The notes: generated by a model from the sequence alone, not told the origin. Positions 40,778 through 50,532 are shown, numbered from the stretch's first letter. The stretch is DNA of 64,000 nt from CAMDPA01 sp963825625 (GCA_963825625.1 CAWGUF010000019.1:62001-126000); one strand, 5' to 3'. Numbers and translations are program-made.

Positions 40778-41806
40778 TTACCCCGGCATCTTGGGGTGGT
40801 CCGCTTGCGATGCGCGCACGGCTGCCATCGTATCGGCAAGGCTGTCACGCAGGCTTATCTGCGGCTCCCAGCCCAGCTCACGTCGGATCTTGGCATTGCT
40901 GACATTCCACAGCCGGCCGCTCAGCGTGCCCGCCAGATCCGGCGTTATCGAGCGCGGCATTCCGAACGCCCTCGCATTCAATGCGTCCACGGCTGGCAGC
41001 ACCGGCGTCAGAACGCCGGGCAGCGTGAACAGCGGTGCGCGCACGCGCGGGTCGATCTCGTGCATCACCTTGGCGATATCCCCCATCATCGGCTGCCGGT
41101 CGAGGGTCGCGATGAAACGTCCCTGCCCGTCGCGCTCCAGCGCCAGGACGTGGGCTCGGACCACATCCCGCACATCGATGTAGGGGTAGTTGAGCGCCGG
41201 CGCGGCAAGCCAGAAGGCGCCGTACATGATTGCCTCGATGAAGTCGATCGTCGGTGTCGGGCGTTCAAAGCCCGGGCCGCCAAACGCGCCTGGCAGGATC
41301 GTGGCGAGGTTCACACCGAGCGCTTCGGCGATCTCCCAGGCTCGCTTTTCGCCGAGCGTCTTGGCCTTGAGATATGGCACGCGGAGGTCGTCGGCCCAAT
41401 CGGCTTCCGTCGCGGGAGGGTCTCCGGTGCGCCGCAGCGGCAACGCAACGACGGAAGATGTCAGCACGACCTTGGAGACAGCGGCGTCTTTCGCGGCGCG
41501 CATGGCCGCCGCAACGCCGTCGATCCCCGCTTCCAGGATCGTCTGCGCGTTATCGGGGGCGTAGATCTGATAGATTGCAGCGGTGTGCATTACCGCATCG
41601 ACGCCGTCCATGGCCGCGCGCAGCGAGGCCTCGTCGTCGAGCCGTGCCTCAACCACTTCCACCGCGCCCTGCCTTGAGACGCCTGCCGCCTTGTGTCGGT
41701 CGGTCAGCGAGCGGATGGAACCGCGCACGCGATGGCCGTTGGCCAGCAGCGCCGAAATGAGATTGGTGCCCAGGTGGCCGTTCGCGCCCGTGACGAGGAC
41801 ATGCAT
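40778..41806 (-). CDS. NAD-dependent epimerase/dihydroflavonol-reductase-like extended SDR
   Basis: Extended short-chain dehydrogenase of 342 residues. The N-terminal Rossmann motif is VLVTGANGHLGTNL, followed by AVMHTAAIYQIY and VVLTSSVVAL. The catalytic Tyr-x3-Lys lies in PYLKAKTLGEK. ILPGAFGGPGFERPT and DVRDVVRAHVLALE match the dihydroflavonol-4-reductase/epimerase branch, members of which act on sugars, steroids or small ketones. The substrate is not predictable. It is transcribed alone, 31 bases downstream of the ChaC-like gene. Confidence 0.9.
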   Translation of the reverse strand: MHVLVTGANGHLGTNLISALLANGHRVRGSIRSLTDRHKAAGVSRQGAVEVVEARLDDEASLRAAMDGVDAVMHTAAIYQIYAPDNAQTILEAGIDGVAAAMRAAKDAAVSKVVLTSSVVALPLRRTGDPPATEADWADDLRVPYLKAKTLGEKRAWEIAEALGVNLATILPGAFGGPGFERPTPTIDFIEAIMYGAFWLAAPALNYPYIDVRDVVRAHVLALERDGQGRFIATLDRQPMMGDIAKVMHEIDPRVRAPLFTLPGVLTPVLPAVDALNARAFGMPRSITPDLAGTLSGRLWNVSNAKIRRELGWEPQISLRDSLADTMAAVRASQADHPKMPG

Positions 41807-41837
41807 GAAGTGTGTCGATCTCCTGTTTCTGTCCGCC

Positions 41838-42569
41838 TCATGCGCCCGATGCTGCCCACTGCGCGATGTGCTTGCGATGCAGGAAGCGGCGCCGGATATG
41901 CTTTGGCATGCGTGGAGCCAGCGGCGGAAACCGCCGGCAAGCCGTCAGCAAGGAATGTGTGGCCTGCTCCAACGGAAGGCCGCCGGGTTTGCGCGCGAAA
42001 TGCGGCCCCGCCAGTGACACAAGGCGGAGCAGGTCAGGCTCGGAGACACCGAGGTCTTGCAGGTGCCTTACCGTGGAGATCAGATAAAAAAGGTTCGGCC
42101 CCGATATGCCGCGGGCGGCCCGGATCAAGCGCGCCTGGGCCGAAAGCGGAAGCCGGCCGGCGTAACTTGGATGGTTGCGCTCGACGACAAACGTCATTGC
42201 CTCGACGGTGCGTCCTGAGCCGTCCTCGATTCTGGCCGGCACGCGCGCCTCGCGATAGACGCCGTTGGTCTGCTCGCGCGCCCTCAGATATTCGACTGTC
42301 GCTTTGGCTCGCTGTGGCGCCACCCGATAGGCAATCCCCTCGCACGCGCCGCCACGGTCGAGCGCCAGCACGAGGCCGGGTCGCTGCTCGTTGCCTCGGT
42401 GATGCGTGGAGTAGATGAAGAACCCTCTGCGCCAGCCGTCGACGCGTGCATGCACGGCTTCCACATGCTCGAAATCGGGCCGCCACATCAGCGAGCCATA
42501 GCCGAACACCCAAATCCCTTCCTCGGTAGGGACCGCCCCGTGTCGGGATCTAGTCGGCGCGGAATGCAA
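41838..42569 (-). CDS. ChaC-like gamma-glutamylcyclotransferase
   Basis: Cleaves glutathione to 5-oxoproline and Cys-Gly in related enzymes. Substrate-binding VFGYGSLMWRP is near residue 21, and the probable catalytic Glu is in EYLRAREQTNGVY. The total of 243 residues is somewhat longer than canonical ChaC, because of a C-terminal Arg-rich extension (PPLAPRMPKHIRRRFLHRKH). The first codon is TTG, three bases after the tyrA stop, with GGGGAGGCGGAG upstream inside the tyrA end. It is therefore the third gene of hisC-tyrA-chaC. Confidence 0.9.
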   Translation of the reverse strand: MHSAPTRSRHGAVPTEEGIWVFGYGSLMWRPDFEHVEAVHARVDGWRRGFFIYSTHHRGNEQRPGLVLALDRGGACEGIAYRVAPQRAKATVEYLRAREQTNGVYREARVPARIEDGSGRTVEAMTFVVERNHPSYAGRLPLSAQARLIRAARGISGPNLFYLISTVRHLQDLGVSEPDLLRLVSLAGPHFARKPGGLPLEQATHSLLTACRRFPPLAPRMPKHIRRRFLHRKHIAQWAASGA

Positions 42570-42572
42570 CGC

Positions 42573-43541
42573 CTACTCCGCCTCCCCACGTTGGCCGCCG
42601 CCGGCCTTTGGCCCTGGACTCGCCGTCGCCGGCACACGCCCGAAGTCTGGCGCCGCTGTATCCTGACCTGCCTGGATGATGCCACGGCGGATCGCGCGAG
42701 CGTCCTCGAACGCTTGGAACAGTGTGTCGCCGTCGCCGTAGCGGATGCAACGCTGCAGATGGATGAGATCCTCGGTGAAACGGCCAAGCATCTCCAGCAC
42801 GGCTTCCTTGTTGTTGAGGAAGACATCGCGCCACATGGTGGGGTCAGAGGCGGCAATCCGCGTGAAGTCGCGGAAACCTCCCGCTGAAAACTTGATGACC
42901 TCGCTGTTTGTCACGCGTTCCAGGTGAGCGGCCGAGTTGACGATGTTGAAGGCGATCAGGTGCGGAACGTGGCTGGTGATCGCCAGCACCATGTCGTGAT
43001 GCTCCGGGCTCATCACCTCCACGTCCGAGCCCATCGCCCGCCACAGCGCAGCCAGCTTGTCCACTGCGGCCGTGCTCGTGCCCGTCGGCGGCGTCAGCAC
43101 ACACCAGCGCTTCTCGAACAGCGTGGCGAAGCCGGCCTCGGGACCGGAGTACTCGGTGCCGGCGATCGGATGCCCTGGGACGAAGTGCACGTTTTCGGGC
43201 AGATGCGGTGCCACATCCCGCACGATGGAGGACTTTACCGAGCCCACGTCGGTGACGATGGCGCCTGCCGACAGGTGAGGACCGATCTGCGCTGCTACGG
43301 CGCCGCATGCGCCAACTGGCACGCACAGGATCACCAGATCGGCGCCCAGTACGGCATCCGCCGGGTGCTCGTAGGCCTCTGAGACGAGGCCGAGCCGCAG
43401 TGCGGTCTGGCGCGTTGCCGGCGTGCGCGCATTGCCGACGATCTCTGCGGCTAGGTTGTCGCGCCGCATGGCATGGCTGATCGACGAGCCGATGAGGCCG
43501 ATGCCGATCAGCGCCACGCGGTTGAACATCGGCTTGCTCAT
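42573..43541 (-). CDS. tyrA: Prephenate/arogenate dehydrogenase
   Basis: NAD(P)-dependent oxidative decarboxylase in tyrosine synthesis. NRVALIGIGLIGSSISHAM is the cofactor loop, followed by DLVILCVPVGA, VTDVGSVKSSI, and the catalytic His in FVPGHPIAGTEYSGPE. The 322 residues include an extra Pro/Ala/Gly tail of about 30 (DFGRVPATASPGPKAGG). The start overlaps the hisC stop by four bases, indicating coupling. The family position next to hisC is conserved in alphaproteobacteria. Confidence 0.95.
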   Translation of the reverse strand: MSKPMFNRVALIGIGLIGSSISHAMRRDNLAAEIVGNARTPATRQTALRLGLVSEAYEHPADAVLGADLVILCVPVGACGAVAAQIGPHLSAGAIVTDVGSVKSSIVRDVAPHLPENVHFVPGHPIAGTEYSGPEAGFATLFEKRWCVLTPPTGTSTAAVDKLAALWRAMGSDVEVMSPEHHDMVLAITSHVPHLIAFNIVNSAAHLERVTNSEVIKFSAGGFRDFTRIAASDPTMWRDVFLNNKEAVLEMLGRFTEDLIHLQRCIRYGDGDTLFQAFEDARAIRRGIIQAGQDTAAPDFGRVPATASPGPKAGGGQRGEAE

Positions 43542-44647
43542 GCCCGCGCGCCCTTCTGGAATTCGCTGAGTGCTGCAACCACGGCTCGATTGTCCGCTTC
43601 GGTTCCAACTGTCATGCGCAGCGCGTCAGGCAGCTTGTAGCCCGCCACTCGCCGCAGGATGATGCCGCGCGACTTGAGATAGGTGTCGGCAGCGATGGCG
43701 CCTTTCTCCGGATCGTCCTTGGGGAAGTTGATCAGGAGGAAGTTGCCCACGGATGGTGTCACGTCGAGCCCCAGCTTGGAGATTTCCGCTGTCAGCCAGG
43801 GCAGCCAGCGCTCGTTATGCTTGACGCCGGCCTCGACATGCGCGGTGTCCTCGATGGCGGCGACGCCTGCTGCAATTGCCGGTGCCGATACGTTGAAAGG
43901 TCCGCGGATGCGGTTCAGAACGTCCGCGATCGCCGGCGGGCAGTAGCACCAACCGATGCGCAGCGCAGCCAGGCCATGGATCTTCGAGAATGTACGGGTC
44001 ATCACCGTATTGGGCGTGGTGGCGACCAGTTCCAGCCCCATCTCGTAGTCGTTGCGGCGCACATATTCGCCGTAGGCCGCGTCCAGCACCAGCACCACGT
44101 GCGCCGGCAGGCCGGCACGCAGGCGCCGCACCTCCTGCACCGCGACATAAGTGCCGGTGGGATTGTTCGGGTTGGCCAGGAACACAATTTTCGTTCGCGC
44201 CGTCACTGCCGCCAGAATGGCATCGACGTCGGCGGTTTTGTCCCGTTCGGGGACGGCGACGGGGGTGCCGCCGTTCGATAGTATGGCAATGGGGTACACC
44301 AGGAAGCCATGCTCGGTGTAGATCCCTTCGTCGCCAGGCCCGATATACGCATGTGCCAGCAGGCTCAGGAGCTCGTCGGAGCCGGCACCGCACACGATAC
44401 GATCAGCGTCCAGACCATAGGCTTTGCCGATGGCCTTGCGCAGCGCCGTCGCCCCGCCATCGGGATATCGCTCCAGCTCGCCTGCTGCGGCCCTGAATGC
44501 CTCGATGGCCTTTGGCGAGGCGCCAAGCGGCGTCTCGTTGGACGATAGCTTGATCGGCGTGAGGCCGCTTGCCAGTTTGCTTTCGCCCGGCACGTAAGGG
44601 TCGATCTCGAGAATGCCGGGGCGCGGCGTCGGTTGGGTGGCTGACAT
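43538..44647 (-). CDS. hisC: Histidinol-phosphate (aromatic) aminotransferase
   Basis: PLP enzyme that transaminates imidazole acetol phosphate in histidine synthesis; copies linked to tyrA often also serve aromatic amino acids. It contains KLSSNETPLGASPKA, the cofactor Asn/Asp regions FLANPNNPTGTYV and VVLDAAYGEYV, the Schiff-base lysine in FSKIHGLAALRIGW, and FLLINFP near the end. The length is 369 residues from ATG 44647, which is chosen because MSATQPTPRPGILEIDPYVPG is the usual beginning. Frames upstream of this are unconserved. Confidence 0.95.
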   Translation of the reverse strand: MSATQPTPRPGILEIDPYVPGESKLASGLTPIKLSSNETPLGASPKAIEAFRAAAGELERYPDGGATALRKAIGKAYGLDADRIVCGAGSDELLSLLAHAYIGPGDEGIYTEHGFLVYPIAILSNGGTPVAVPERDKTADVDAILAAVTARTKIVFLANPNNPTGTYVAVQEVRRLRAGLPAHVVLVLDAAYGEYVRRNDYEMGLELVATTPNTVMTRTFSKIHGLAALRIGWCYCPPAIADVLNRIRGPFNVSAPAIAAGVAAIEDTAHVEAGVKHNERWLPWLTAEISKLGLDVTPSVGNFLLINFPKDDPEKGAIAADTYLKSRGIILRRVAGYKLPDALRMTVGTEADNRAVVAALSEFQKGARA

Positions 44648-44850
44648 GGACAATCCCGCTGGGAAAGTTGCGCTTGTGGATACCCGGGCGGCAACTGTCC
44701 GCTGCAGCCGGTTCGACCAGTTGATATGCAAGCCCGCTGCCGAAATCAAACGACCTCGGCTTGGGCAGGTCATCGGGGTGCGACGTTGGTGCCCCTCGCC
44801 GACGGGGACAGCCCTGCGTGGCCATTGGGCTTCGCCCGAAGAGGCCCCGA

Positions 44851-45846
44851 TCAGAAGCGGTCCCAATTCCGCCGCCAGTTTTTCTCCCCGATCTGGCAGT
44901 CGTAGCTACCACCTTTCTCGCCCGCCTTCGGACGCGGGACCGGTCCTTCCGTTGGGGTGAACTGGACAGGCAGCGCGTGCCTGCCGCCACGCCCTTCTTC
45001 ACGCGGTGGCAGTTCGGGTAGCCGGGAGATCTCCAGCAGGAGCTTCTGGCGTGTAGCGGTCGCGAATTCGGATGTCTTCTTGATGGGGATGACGAAGCTG
45101 CCTGGCCCGCCGATGACGCAGGCCCCGTAGTAGGCGTCGAGATCGGGCAGGTTCTGGCCCCAGCCGAAACCGCTCGCCTGCCCGGTCTTTATCATGATCG
45201 GCAGTCCATTGATCACGATACCGCGCCTGACGATCTCGTCGCGCACGGCACTGACGGGAGCGGGACCGGAATTGTTGGGACCATCGCCAGACACGTCGAT
45301 AACCTGGCGCGGGCTGCCGAACGGCGCGCTGTCCAGTTGCTGGCCGGCGAACTGGAGAATGCTGGATATCGAGGTCATGCGATGCCGGCTGATCTGGCGC
45401 GTGGCGAGCTGATCGGCGAATTGCCTCGCTCGGGCCTCGCTGTCGATAATTGTCCAAGGCGCAACGACAAAATGGATGCCGGGCCCGGCCCATTCGATGT
45501 AGGTGACGGCGATGCGCCCGTTAGGTCCGGATTTGATTGCCTTGATGACCTGGGCATCGCGGAACGCCTGGACATAGCCGTCACGCTGCAATCGCTGCTC
45601 ATCCGGGTCCATCGACCAAGACACGTCGACAGCCAGGACCAGCTTGAGATCGACCACGTCAGCCACTTGCGCGAGCCGGTCAGGCGATGCGCCGCTCGCG
45701 GTGAGTCCGGCAACGACCGTTGTCGGCCAGACGGTGCCAGCGTTTGAAGGTCGTGCGCCGTCGAATTGTGCCTCTGCTGGCTGCCCGGAGGCGACCAAAA
45801 CCGCAGCCAACGAAAGTGCTTTGACAGTTGCGTACAATCTTCGCAT
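44851..45846 (-). CDS. DUF1194 von Willebrand A-domain exported protein
   Basis: Exported protein of 331 residues. The signal peptide MRRLYATVKALSLAAVLVASG ends near QPAEA, followed by a vWA-like domain whose MIDAS motif is DVSWSMD. The domain continues with RIAVTYIEWAG, TSISSILQFAGQQL, RQVIDVSGDGPNN and VINGLPIMIKTG, the conserved DUF1194 sequence. The Pro/Gly-rich tail ends with CQIGEKNWRRNWDRF. A role in metal-dependent adhesion or complex assembly is typical of vWA proteins, but nothing specific is known. It stands alone between hisC and the IS element. Confidence 0.88.
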   Translation of the reverse strand: MRRLYATVKALSLAAVLVASGQPAEAQFDGARPSNAGTVWPTTVVAGLTASGASPDRLAQVADVVDLKLVLAVDVSWSMDPDEQRLQRDGYVQAFRDAQVIKAIKSGPNGRIAVTYIEWAGPGIHFVVAPWTIIDSEARARQFADQLATRQISRHRMTSISSILQFAGQQLDSAPFGSPRQVIDVSGDGPNNSGPAPVSAVRDEIVRRGIVINGLPIMIKTGQASGFGWGQNLPDLDAYYGACVIGGPGSFVIPIKKTSEFATATRQKLLLEISRLPELPPREEGRGGRHALPVQFTPTEGPVPRPKAGEKGGSYDCQIGEKNWRRNWDRF

Positions 45847-46247
45847 GCGGGGATTCTGCCATAAGCGCTGACGGCGGCATAGTCGCAAATGTTGGGGTCG
45901 ATTGCGTCGGGCTTGTGGCTGCAGCAGCCCGGCGTGGCAGCTGATTCGATCGTGCCATGGAAAGTTGTCCACAGAAAAATGCTCATCTCGCGCAAGCGCG
46001 GACGACATGGCCGGCGCGATCGTGGTATCAGTATCCTGCCCGGTGTCGAGTTGGCGAGTGTCGAGTTTGCGTAAGTCGCGCGTTGTTGTAAGCGTTGCGT
46101 TGGGCATGTGAACTGCATGGGCCTCCGCGTTCGCGGCGCTCTACCGCCCTGCCAACCCCGCGTTGGAGTTTATGGCGGATGCGCGTCTGGCTTGCGGAGG
46201 CCTTAGCGTGTGCATTACTGCACTGCTGCAGACCGATTGACGGGACG
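45847..46247. other. Intergenic region between DUF1194 gene and IS element
   Basis: About 400 bases without a supported gene. It includes a short direct repeat gtgtcgagtt (46031-46065 area) and must contain the DUF1194 promoter. Plus-strand frames here are random. Confidence 0.4.
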
Positions 46248-47925
46248 GGCCCAGGCTGTGTGAAAACGCGCACGGATCGTGCTATTCTGGCGACGAATTG
46301 AATCGGCGAGCGGGGGGCTCGATGGCGGGGTTCGTGGAAGGGGTCGTGCGGGACCAGTCGAGCCTGTTCCCGGCAACATTGGACGACTACGTCGGCGAGG
46401 ACAACCCGGTGCGGGCGGTCGACATATTCGTCGATGGCCTCGACCTGGCCAAGCTCGGCTTCGGCGATGTGCAGCCGATGGCGACCGGCCGGCCGGGGTA
46501 TCATCCGGCAACGATGCTCAAGATCTATATCTACGGCTATCTCAATCGCGTGCAGTCCAGCCGTCGCCTCGAACGCGAGTGCCAGCGCAACATCGAACTG
46601 ATCTGGCTGACGGGCCAGCTCGCCCCGGACTTCAAAACCATTGCGGATTTCCGCAAGGACAATGGCAAGGCGATCCGCGAGACGTGCCGCGCGTTCGTCG
46701 CGCTCTGCGGCAAGCTCAACCTGCTGGCCGACGCGAGTGTCGCCATCGATGGTTCCAAATTCAAAGCCGTCAACGCGCGCGACAAGAACTTCACCGAAGC
46801 CAAAATGAAGCGGCGCCTCGAGCGCATCGACGAGAGCATTGCGCGCTACCTGTCGCAGTTGGAAACCGCCGATCGCCACGGTGATGCCGTGCCGCCAGAG
46901 AAGATCGCGCGGCTCAAGGAAAAGGTAGCCAAGCTCAAGGAGGAGATCGTCCGACTGAACGCCATCAATGAGCAGATGATCGCCAGCAAGGAAAAGCAGA
47001 TTTCGCTCACCGACCCGGATGCGCGCTCGATGGCGACGAGCGGCAAAGACACCGGGATCGTCGGCTACAATGTGCAGAGCGCCGTTGATACGACGCATCA
47101 TCTGATCGTCGCGCACGAGGTGACGAACGTCGGCACGGACCGAAGCGCACTTGCCGACACGGCCGAGCTGGCACGTGTCGAGATGGGCGCAGACGAGCTC
47201 GAAGTTGTGGCGGATCGCGGCTATTATTCGGGCGAAGAAATCCTGGCGTGCGAGCTGTCAGGCATCACCGTGACGCTGCCGAAACCGATGACATCGGCGG
47301 CGAAGGGCGAGGGTCGTTTTGGCAAACAGGACTTTGTCTACGTCGCCGCAGATGATGAATATCGGTGTCCGGCAGGGCAGCGACTGACCTTTCGATATGA
47401 GGGCGTCCAAGATGGCAAGATGTTGCGGCGCTATTGGCCGTCGAAGGCCGTCTGCGGAGCATGCCCCTTGAAGGCCAAATGCACGCCCGCGCCGCAACGA
47501 CAGATCAGGCGGTGGATACACGAGGCGACGCTCGAGCGCGTCCAGGACCGGCTCGACCGCAATCCCGATGCGATGCGCGTGCGCCGCTCGACGGTCGAGC
47601 ATCCGTTCGGAACGATCAAAGCCTGGATGGGCGCGACGCACTTTCTGTGCTGCTCACTGCCGAAGGTGGCAGCAGAGATGGCGCTGTGCGTGCTCGCCTA
47701 CAACATGAAGCGCGTGATCGCCATTCTCGGCGCTACGGGATTGATCGAGGCCATGCGGGCCTGAGCATGTTTTTTGTTGCCCCGAGCCGACGCCAGATCG
47801 GGCTCCATGGCCTCTACAAGCGGCCCAGAAACCGATTTCCCCGGCCAAAACCGCAATTGCCCCGGAAATGGCGCCCGCCCGACCAGCAACGACCGACGCC
47901 GGCACGTTTTCACACGGCCTGGGCC
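46248..47925 (+). mobile_element. IS1182-family insertion sequence, complete
   Basis: About 1.68 kb bounded by imperfect terminal inverted repeats: left end ggcccaggctgtgtgaaaac (from 46248), right end reverse complement ggcccaggccgtgtgaaaac (ending 47925), with matches continuing for about 27 bases. A single intact transposase gene lies inside. I could not identify a target-site duplication: the flanking bases gacg and acaa differ. The element sits 64 bases beyond the 3' end of the outer-membrane barrel gene and does not disrupt it. Confidence 0.88.
46322..47764 (+). CDS. IS1182-family transposase
   Basis: DDE transposase of 480 residues. The N-terminal DUF772 helical domain carries GRPGYHPATMLKIYIYGYL and SSRRLERECQRNIEL. 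The catalytic acids are predicted in VAIDGSKFKAVN, VVADRGYYSGEE and RRSTVEHPFGTIK. Between them lie a coiled-coil insertion (KMKRRLERIDESIARYL to ASKEKQI) and a cysteine cluster (CGACPLKAKC). The frame is intact, so the element may still be active. ATG 46322 follows a G-rich site; an in-frame start at 46298 is possible. Confidence 0.95.
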   Translation: MAGFVEGVVRDQSSLFPATLDDYVGEDNPVRAVDIFVDGLDLAKLGFGDVQPMATGRPGYHPATMLKIYIYGYLNRVQSSRRLERECQRNIELIWLTGQLAPDFKTIADFRKDNGKAIRETCRAFVALCGKLNLLADASVAIDGSKFKAVNARDKNFTEAKMKRRLERIDESIARYLSQLETADRHGDAVPPEKIARLKEKVAKLKEEIVRLNAINEQMIASKEKQISLTDPDARSMATSGKDTGIVGYNVQSAVDTTHHLIVAHEVTNVGTDRSALADTAELARVEMGADELEVVADRGYYSGEEILACELSGITVTLPKPMTSAAKGEGRFGKQDFVYVAADDEYRCPAGQRLTFRYEGVQDGKMLRRYWPSKAVCGACPLKAKCTPAPQRQIRRWIHEATLERVQDRLDRNPDAMRVRRSTVEHPFGTIKAWMGATHFLCCSLPKVAAEMALCVLAYNMKRVIAILGATGLIEAMRA

Positions 47926-47989
47926 ACAAACAGCCCACTATCGGCCCATCACCACCCCCCGCTGAGCCACCGCTCAAGCACCGGCGCTG

Positions 47990-49684
47990 TCACCGGCGCA
48001 ATCGAACTCCGATCCGCACCTCATCCCCGCTCCAGTCCGCCCCCGCTGCCGAGGAGCGGTACGATGCGTGTTGCCAGCGGCCGAACAGGATCGCTTCGGG
48101 CCCCAGGTAGTACTCGAGACCCAGCGTGGTCTCCGTCAGGTGCTCGGAAATCTCGACGCCCTGGTAGGTCGTGGCGCTATGCGCGATGCCTGCGGTCCCG
48201 ATCAGCTGCCGCAGGAAGGCATGCCTGAGCTCCGCCGAGATGCGACGCGACAAACCTCCGGCCGATCCTGCGACTGCGGTGTCGGTCACGTCGCTGCTTG
48301 CCCGTACGAGCAGGGCGTTGAGGGCATCGATCCGCCAGCCGATGTTGGCCTCAATCAACAGCCCGTCGATCGTCGCCAGGCGAGCGTCGTCCGGGCGTTG
48401 GCGGCCATATCCGAGACTGATCTCGCCGCGCAGCACCTGCCCCGTGTTGCCAAAGCCGATACCGGCGCGGTAGCGCTCGCCTGTCGAGTCCCGCGCAATG
48501 CCGTCGGAGAAGGAGGTGCTGCGGAAATCTCTGTCGTCGATCTCCGCTTCCGCGAACGCGATCAGCGTCGGCTTGAATGACCAGCTCGCTCGTGCTGCGG
48601 CAGCGCTGACGCGTACGTCACGGTCGTCCGGTTGTGACCGGCTGCCACTCCCGCTGGCCTGGGCTTCAAAGTCGCGATTGATCACGCTGCCCCGCAGCGC
48701 CACCTCGAGGCGGTTGAAGCGATGAGACAACGCGATCCGAGCTTCGTCGCTGACCACGTCGGCTCTGCCATCGGTTCTGAGCCTGCTATCGAGGGTGCCG
48801 CGGCTCTCCTGCACGACATTTCGCCTGAGCTGCCCGGAAAGCTGCGTGCGCCGCGTGATGTCCAGGCGGCCGCGCGCGTCCAATTCATAAGCCCGGTCGT
48901 CCTCGCTCGGCATCTTGTCGAAGTAGCTCAGGCCGCCGGCCGCGCTGGCTTCCAGGGCGTGCGTACGCCAATTCGACCGCAGTCGGACGGAAGGCCTCAG
49001 CTCCAACCCCTGATCGGCTCGTGCCGCCTGGGATCGGAGCAGATTCGAATTCCACACAGCGCCGATATCGATCACTGGAAATACGATGAAGTTGCCAAGC
49101 GTGATGCCACGCGGCTGCCACGGGTCGAAGCTGTAAATTCGGCGCGGGCGTCTGTCCGTGTGTGGCGAGACCTCCGCCGCGAACGCTTCGGCATCGTGGC
49201 CGGCAGGCGGGGCATCGAACGCGCGGCGATCGCGTTGCGGCCGGGCGTCCCACATTACCGAATCGGAACCATCCGGATTGCGATATTCCGGCTCGGCTTC
49301 CAACACGCCGTCGGTCGGTGCCGTGGCTGCGCCCTCGATGGGGCCGTGCTCGCCATCGCGCAGGGCAGAGCGTGTCCCACTCGGAGGCTGCGCGGCGGCA
49401 TCCTCGTCCCCTTCGGTGTGGGCTGCGAGGTCGTTCGCGCGCGCTACCGGCGCAGTGCTGGTGGTAGCGTCGATCGCCTCGGTTGGCACCGAGCCTGCGC
49501 GTTGGACGGGCCGCGGCATCCGGCTTGGCCGCAGGGGAGGCAGCGGGCCGTCGAAGACCTGGCCCCGCAGCGTCTGTGCGCGGGCAGCATCCGGCACTGT
49601 CAGCGGTGCAGCCGCCACAGTCGCCAGCAGACTTGCCAGCAAGCCAGATATCAATTGTCGGCCGGGGAGGCGCGCGCTCGCCAT
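47990..49684 (-). CDS. Outer-membrane beta-barrel protein (porin-like, BBP2-type)
   Basis: Exported protein of 564 residues. The signal peptide ends near ARAQ, then comes a Pro/Ala/Thr-rich periplasmic or linker region of about 150 residues, then a barrel of alternating strands. The barrel begins RGITLGNFIVFPVIDIGAVWNSNLLR and ends with a strand finishing VRIGVRLRR. The motif with N-T/S-N near the first strand and the terminal strand fit the putative beta-barrel porin 2 group, often linked to exopolysaccharide export loci. It is not TolC-like, having no long helical hairpin. Function unknown. Confidence 0.78.
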   Translation of the reverse strand: MASARLPGRQLISGLLASLLATVAAAPLTVPDAARAQTLRGQVFDGPLPPLRPSRMPRPVQRAGSVPTEAIDATTSTAPVARANDLAAHTEGDEDAAAQPPSGTRSALRDGEHGPIEGAATAPTDGVLEAEPEYRNPDGSDSVMWDARPQRDRRAFDAPPAGHDAEAFAAEVSPHTDRRPRRIYSFDPWQPRGITLGNFIVFPVIDIGAVWNSNLLRSQAARADQGLELRPSVRLRSNWRTHALEASAAGGLSYFDKMPSEDDRAYELDARGRLDITRRTQLSGQLRRNVVQESRGTLDSRLRTDGRADVVSDEARIALSHRFNRLEVALRGSVINRDFEAQASGSGSRSQPDDRDVRVSAAAARASWSFKPTLIAFAEAEIDDRDFRSTSFSDGIARDSTGERYRAGIGFGNTGQVLRGEISLGYGRQRPDDARLATIDGLLIEANIGWRIDALNALLVRASSDVTDTAVAGSAGGLSRRISAELRHAFLRQLIGTAGIAHSATTYQGVEISEHLTETTLGLEYYLGPEAILFGRWQHASYRSSAAGADWSGDEVRIGVRLRR

Positions 49685-49764
49685 ATCAACTCGCCGTCGG
49701 ACGCGGGCACACATGACGACACTAGGCAGCTGCGGTTAAGGATCGGTTTACTTCTCCGGCCTGC

Positions 49765-50532
49765 TCACGGCCGCCGGGCCAGAAACGCCAGCACACCGTC
49801 TTTGTAGCTCCGGTCACCAACCGCCTTCATGTGGTCCCGATCCGCGATCACCAGCGCTTCGGCCCCTGGGATCAGTGCGGCCAAATCCGTCGCGGACCCG
49901 CCGATCACGTCGCGGTCGCCGACAGCGACGAGAACGGGTGACGTGATCCTGCCCAGTGCCTCGGCGGTGATCGGATCGCGCGAGGACCGGATGCAGGCGG
50001 CCAGAGCCTTGAGGTCGCTCCTGGTCTGTTCGGCAAATGCACGGAACGTGCGTGCCGTCGGGTTGGTCACATCATCGATGCTGGGAGCTTCCAGCGCAGC
50101 CGCGATCGGCCCTGTACCCGCCATGCCCCGCACCATGTTGATGCCAAGGCCGGCAAAGACGGCACTGCGGACGCGGCCGGGATGGCCCATCGTCAAGAAC
50201 GCGGTAATGCGCGCGCCCATCGAATATCCCATCACGTCGGCCCGCTCGAGGTTCAGATGATCGAGGAGCCGGCGCGCATCTTCGGCCATGATCGGTGCGC
50301 CATAGTGCTTCGGGTCGTGCAGCTTCTGGCTTGCACCATGACCGCGATTGTCGAAAGCGATGGCTCGATAGCCGGCCGCCGTCAGCGTCCGCACCCACCC
50401 CGTATCAATCCAGTTGACCGAGGCATTCGAGGCAAAGCCGTGGATCAGCAGCACGGGACTGCCCTGGCCCTCGTCGATGTAGGCGATCTCGACGCCGTCG
50501 GAGTCGAAGGTAGGCACTGTGCGTATCCTCAT
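49765..50532 (-). CDS. Alpha/beta hydrolase
   Basis: Serine hydrolase of 255 residues. The oxyanion strand VLLIHGFASNASVNW, nucleophile elbow GYSMGAR, acid GDRDVIGG and histidine DRDHMKAV complete a canonical triad. RAIAFDNRGHGAS is the usual strand-4 motif. It resembles haloperoxidase and 3-oxoadipate-enol-lactonase-like esterases. The substrate is unknown. It is divergent from the zinc-finger gene across about 110 bases. Confidence 0.9.
   Translation of the reverse strand: MRIRTVPTFDSDGVEIAYIDEGQGSPVLLIHGFASNASVNWIDTGWVRTLTAAGYRAIAFDNRGHGASQKLHDPKHYGAPIMAEDARRLLDHLNLERADVMGYSMGARITAFLTMGHPGRVRSAVFAGLGINMVRGMAGTGPIAAALEAPSIDDVTNPTARTFRAFAEQTRSDLKALAACIRSSRDPITAEALGRITSPVLVAVGDRDVIGGSATDLAALIPGAEALVIADRDHMKAVGDRSYKDGVLAFLARRP

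Noticed and set aside
46244..47929. Target-site duplication of the IS element
   Set aside because: The bases next to the two ends (gacg and acaa) do not match.
47990..49684. TolC-like outer-membrane channel for the type I system
   Set aside because: The protein is all beta-strand with no long helical hairpin repeats and is 33 kb from the operon.
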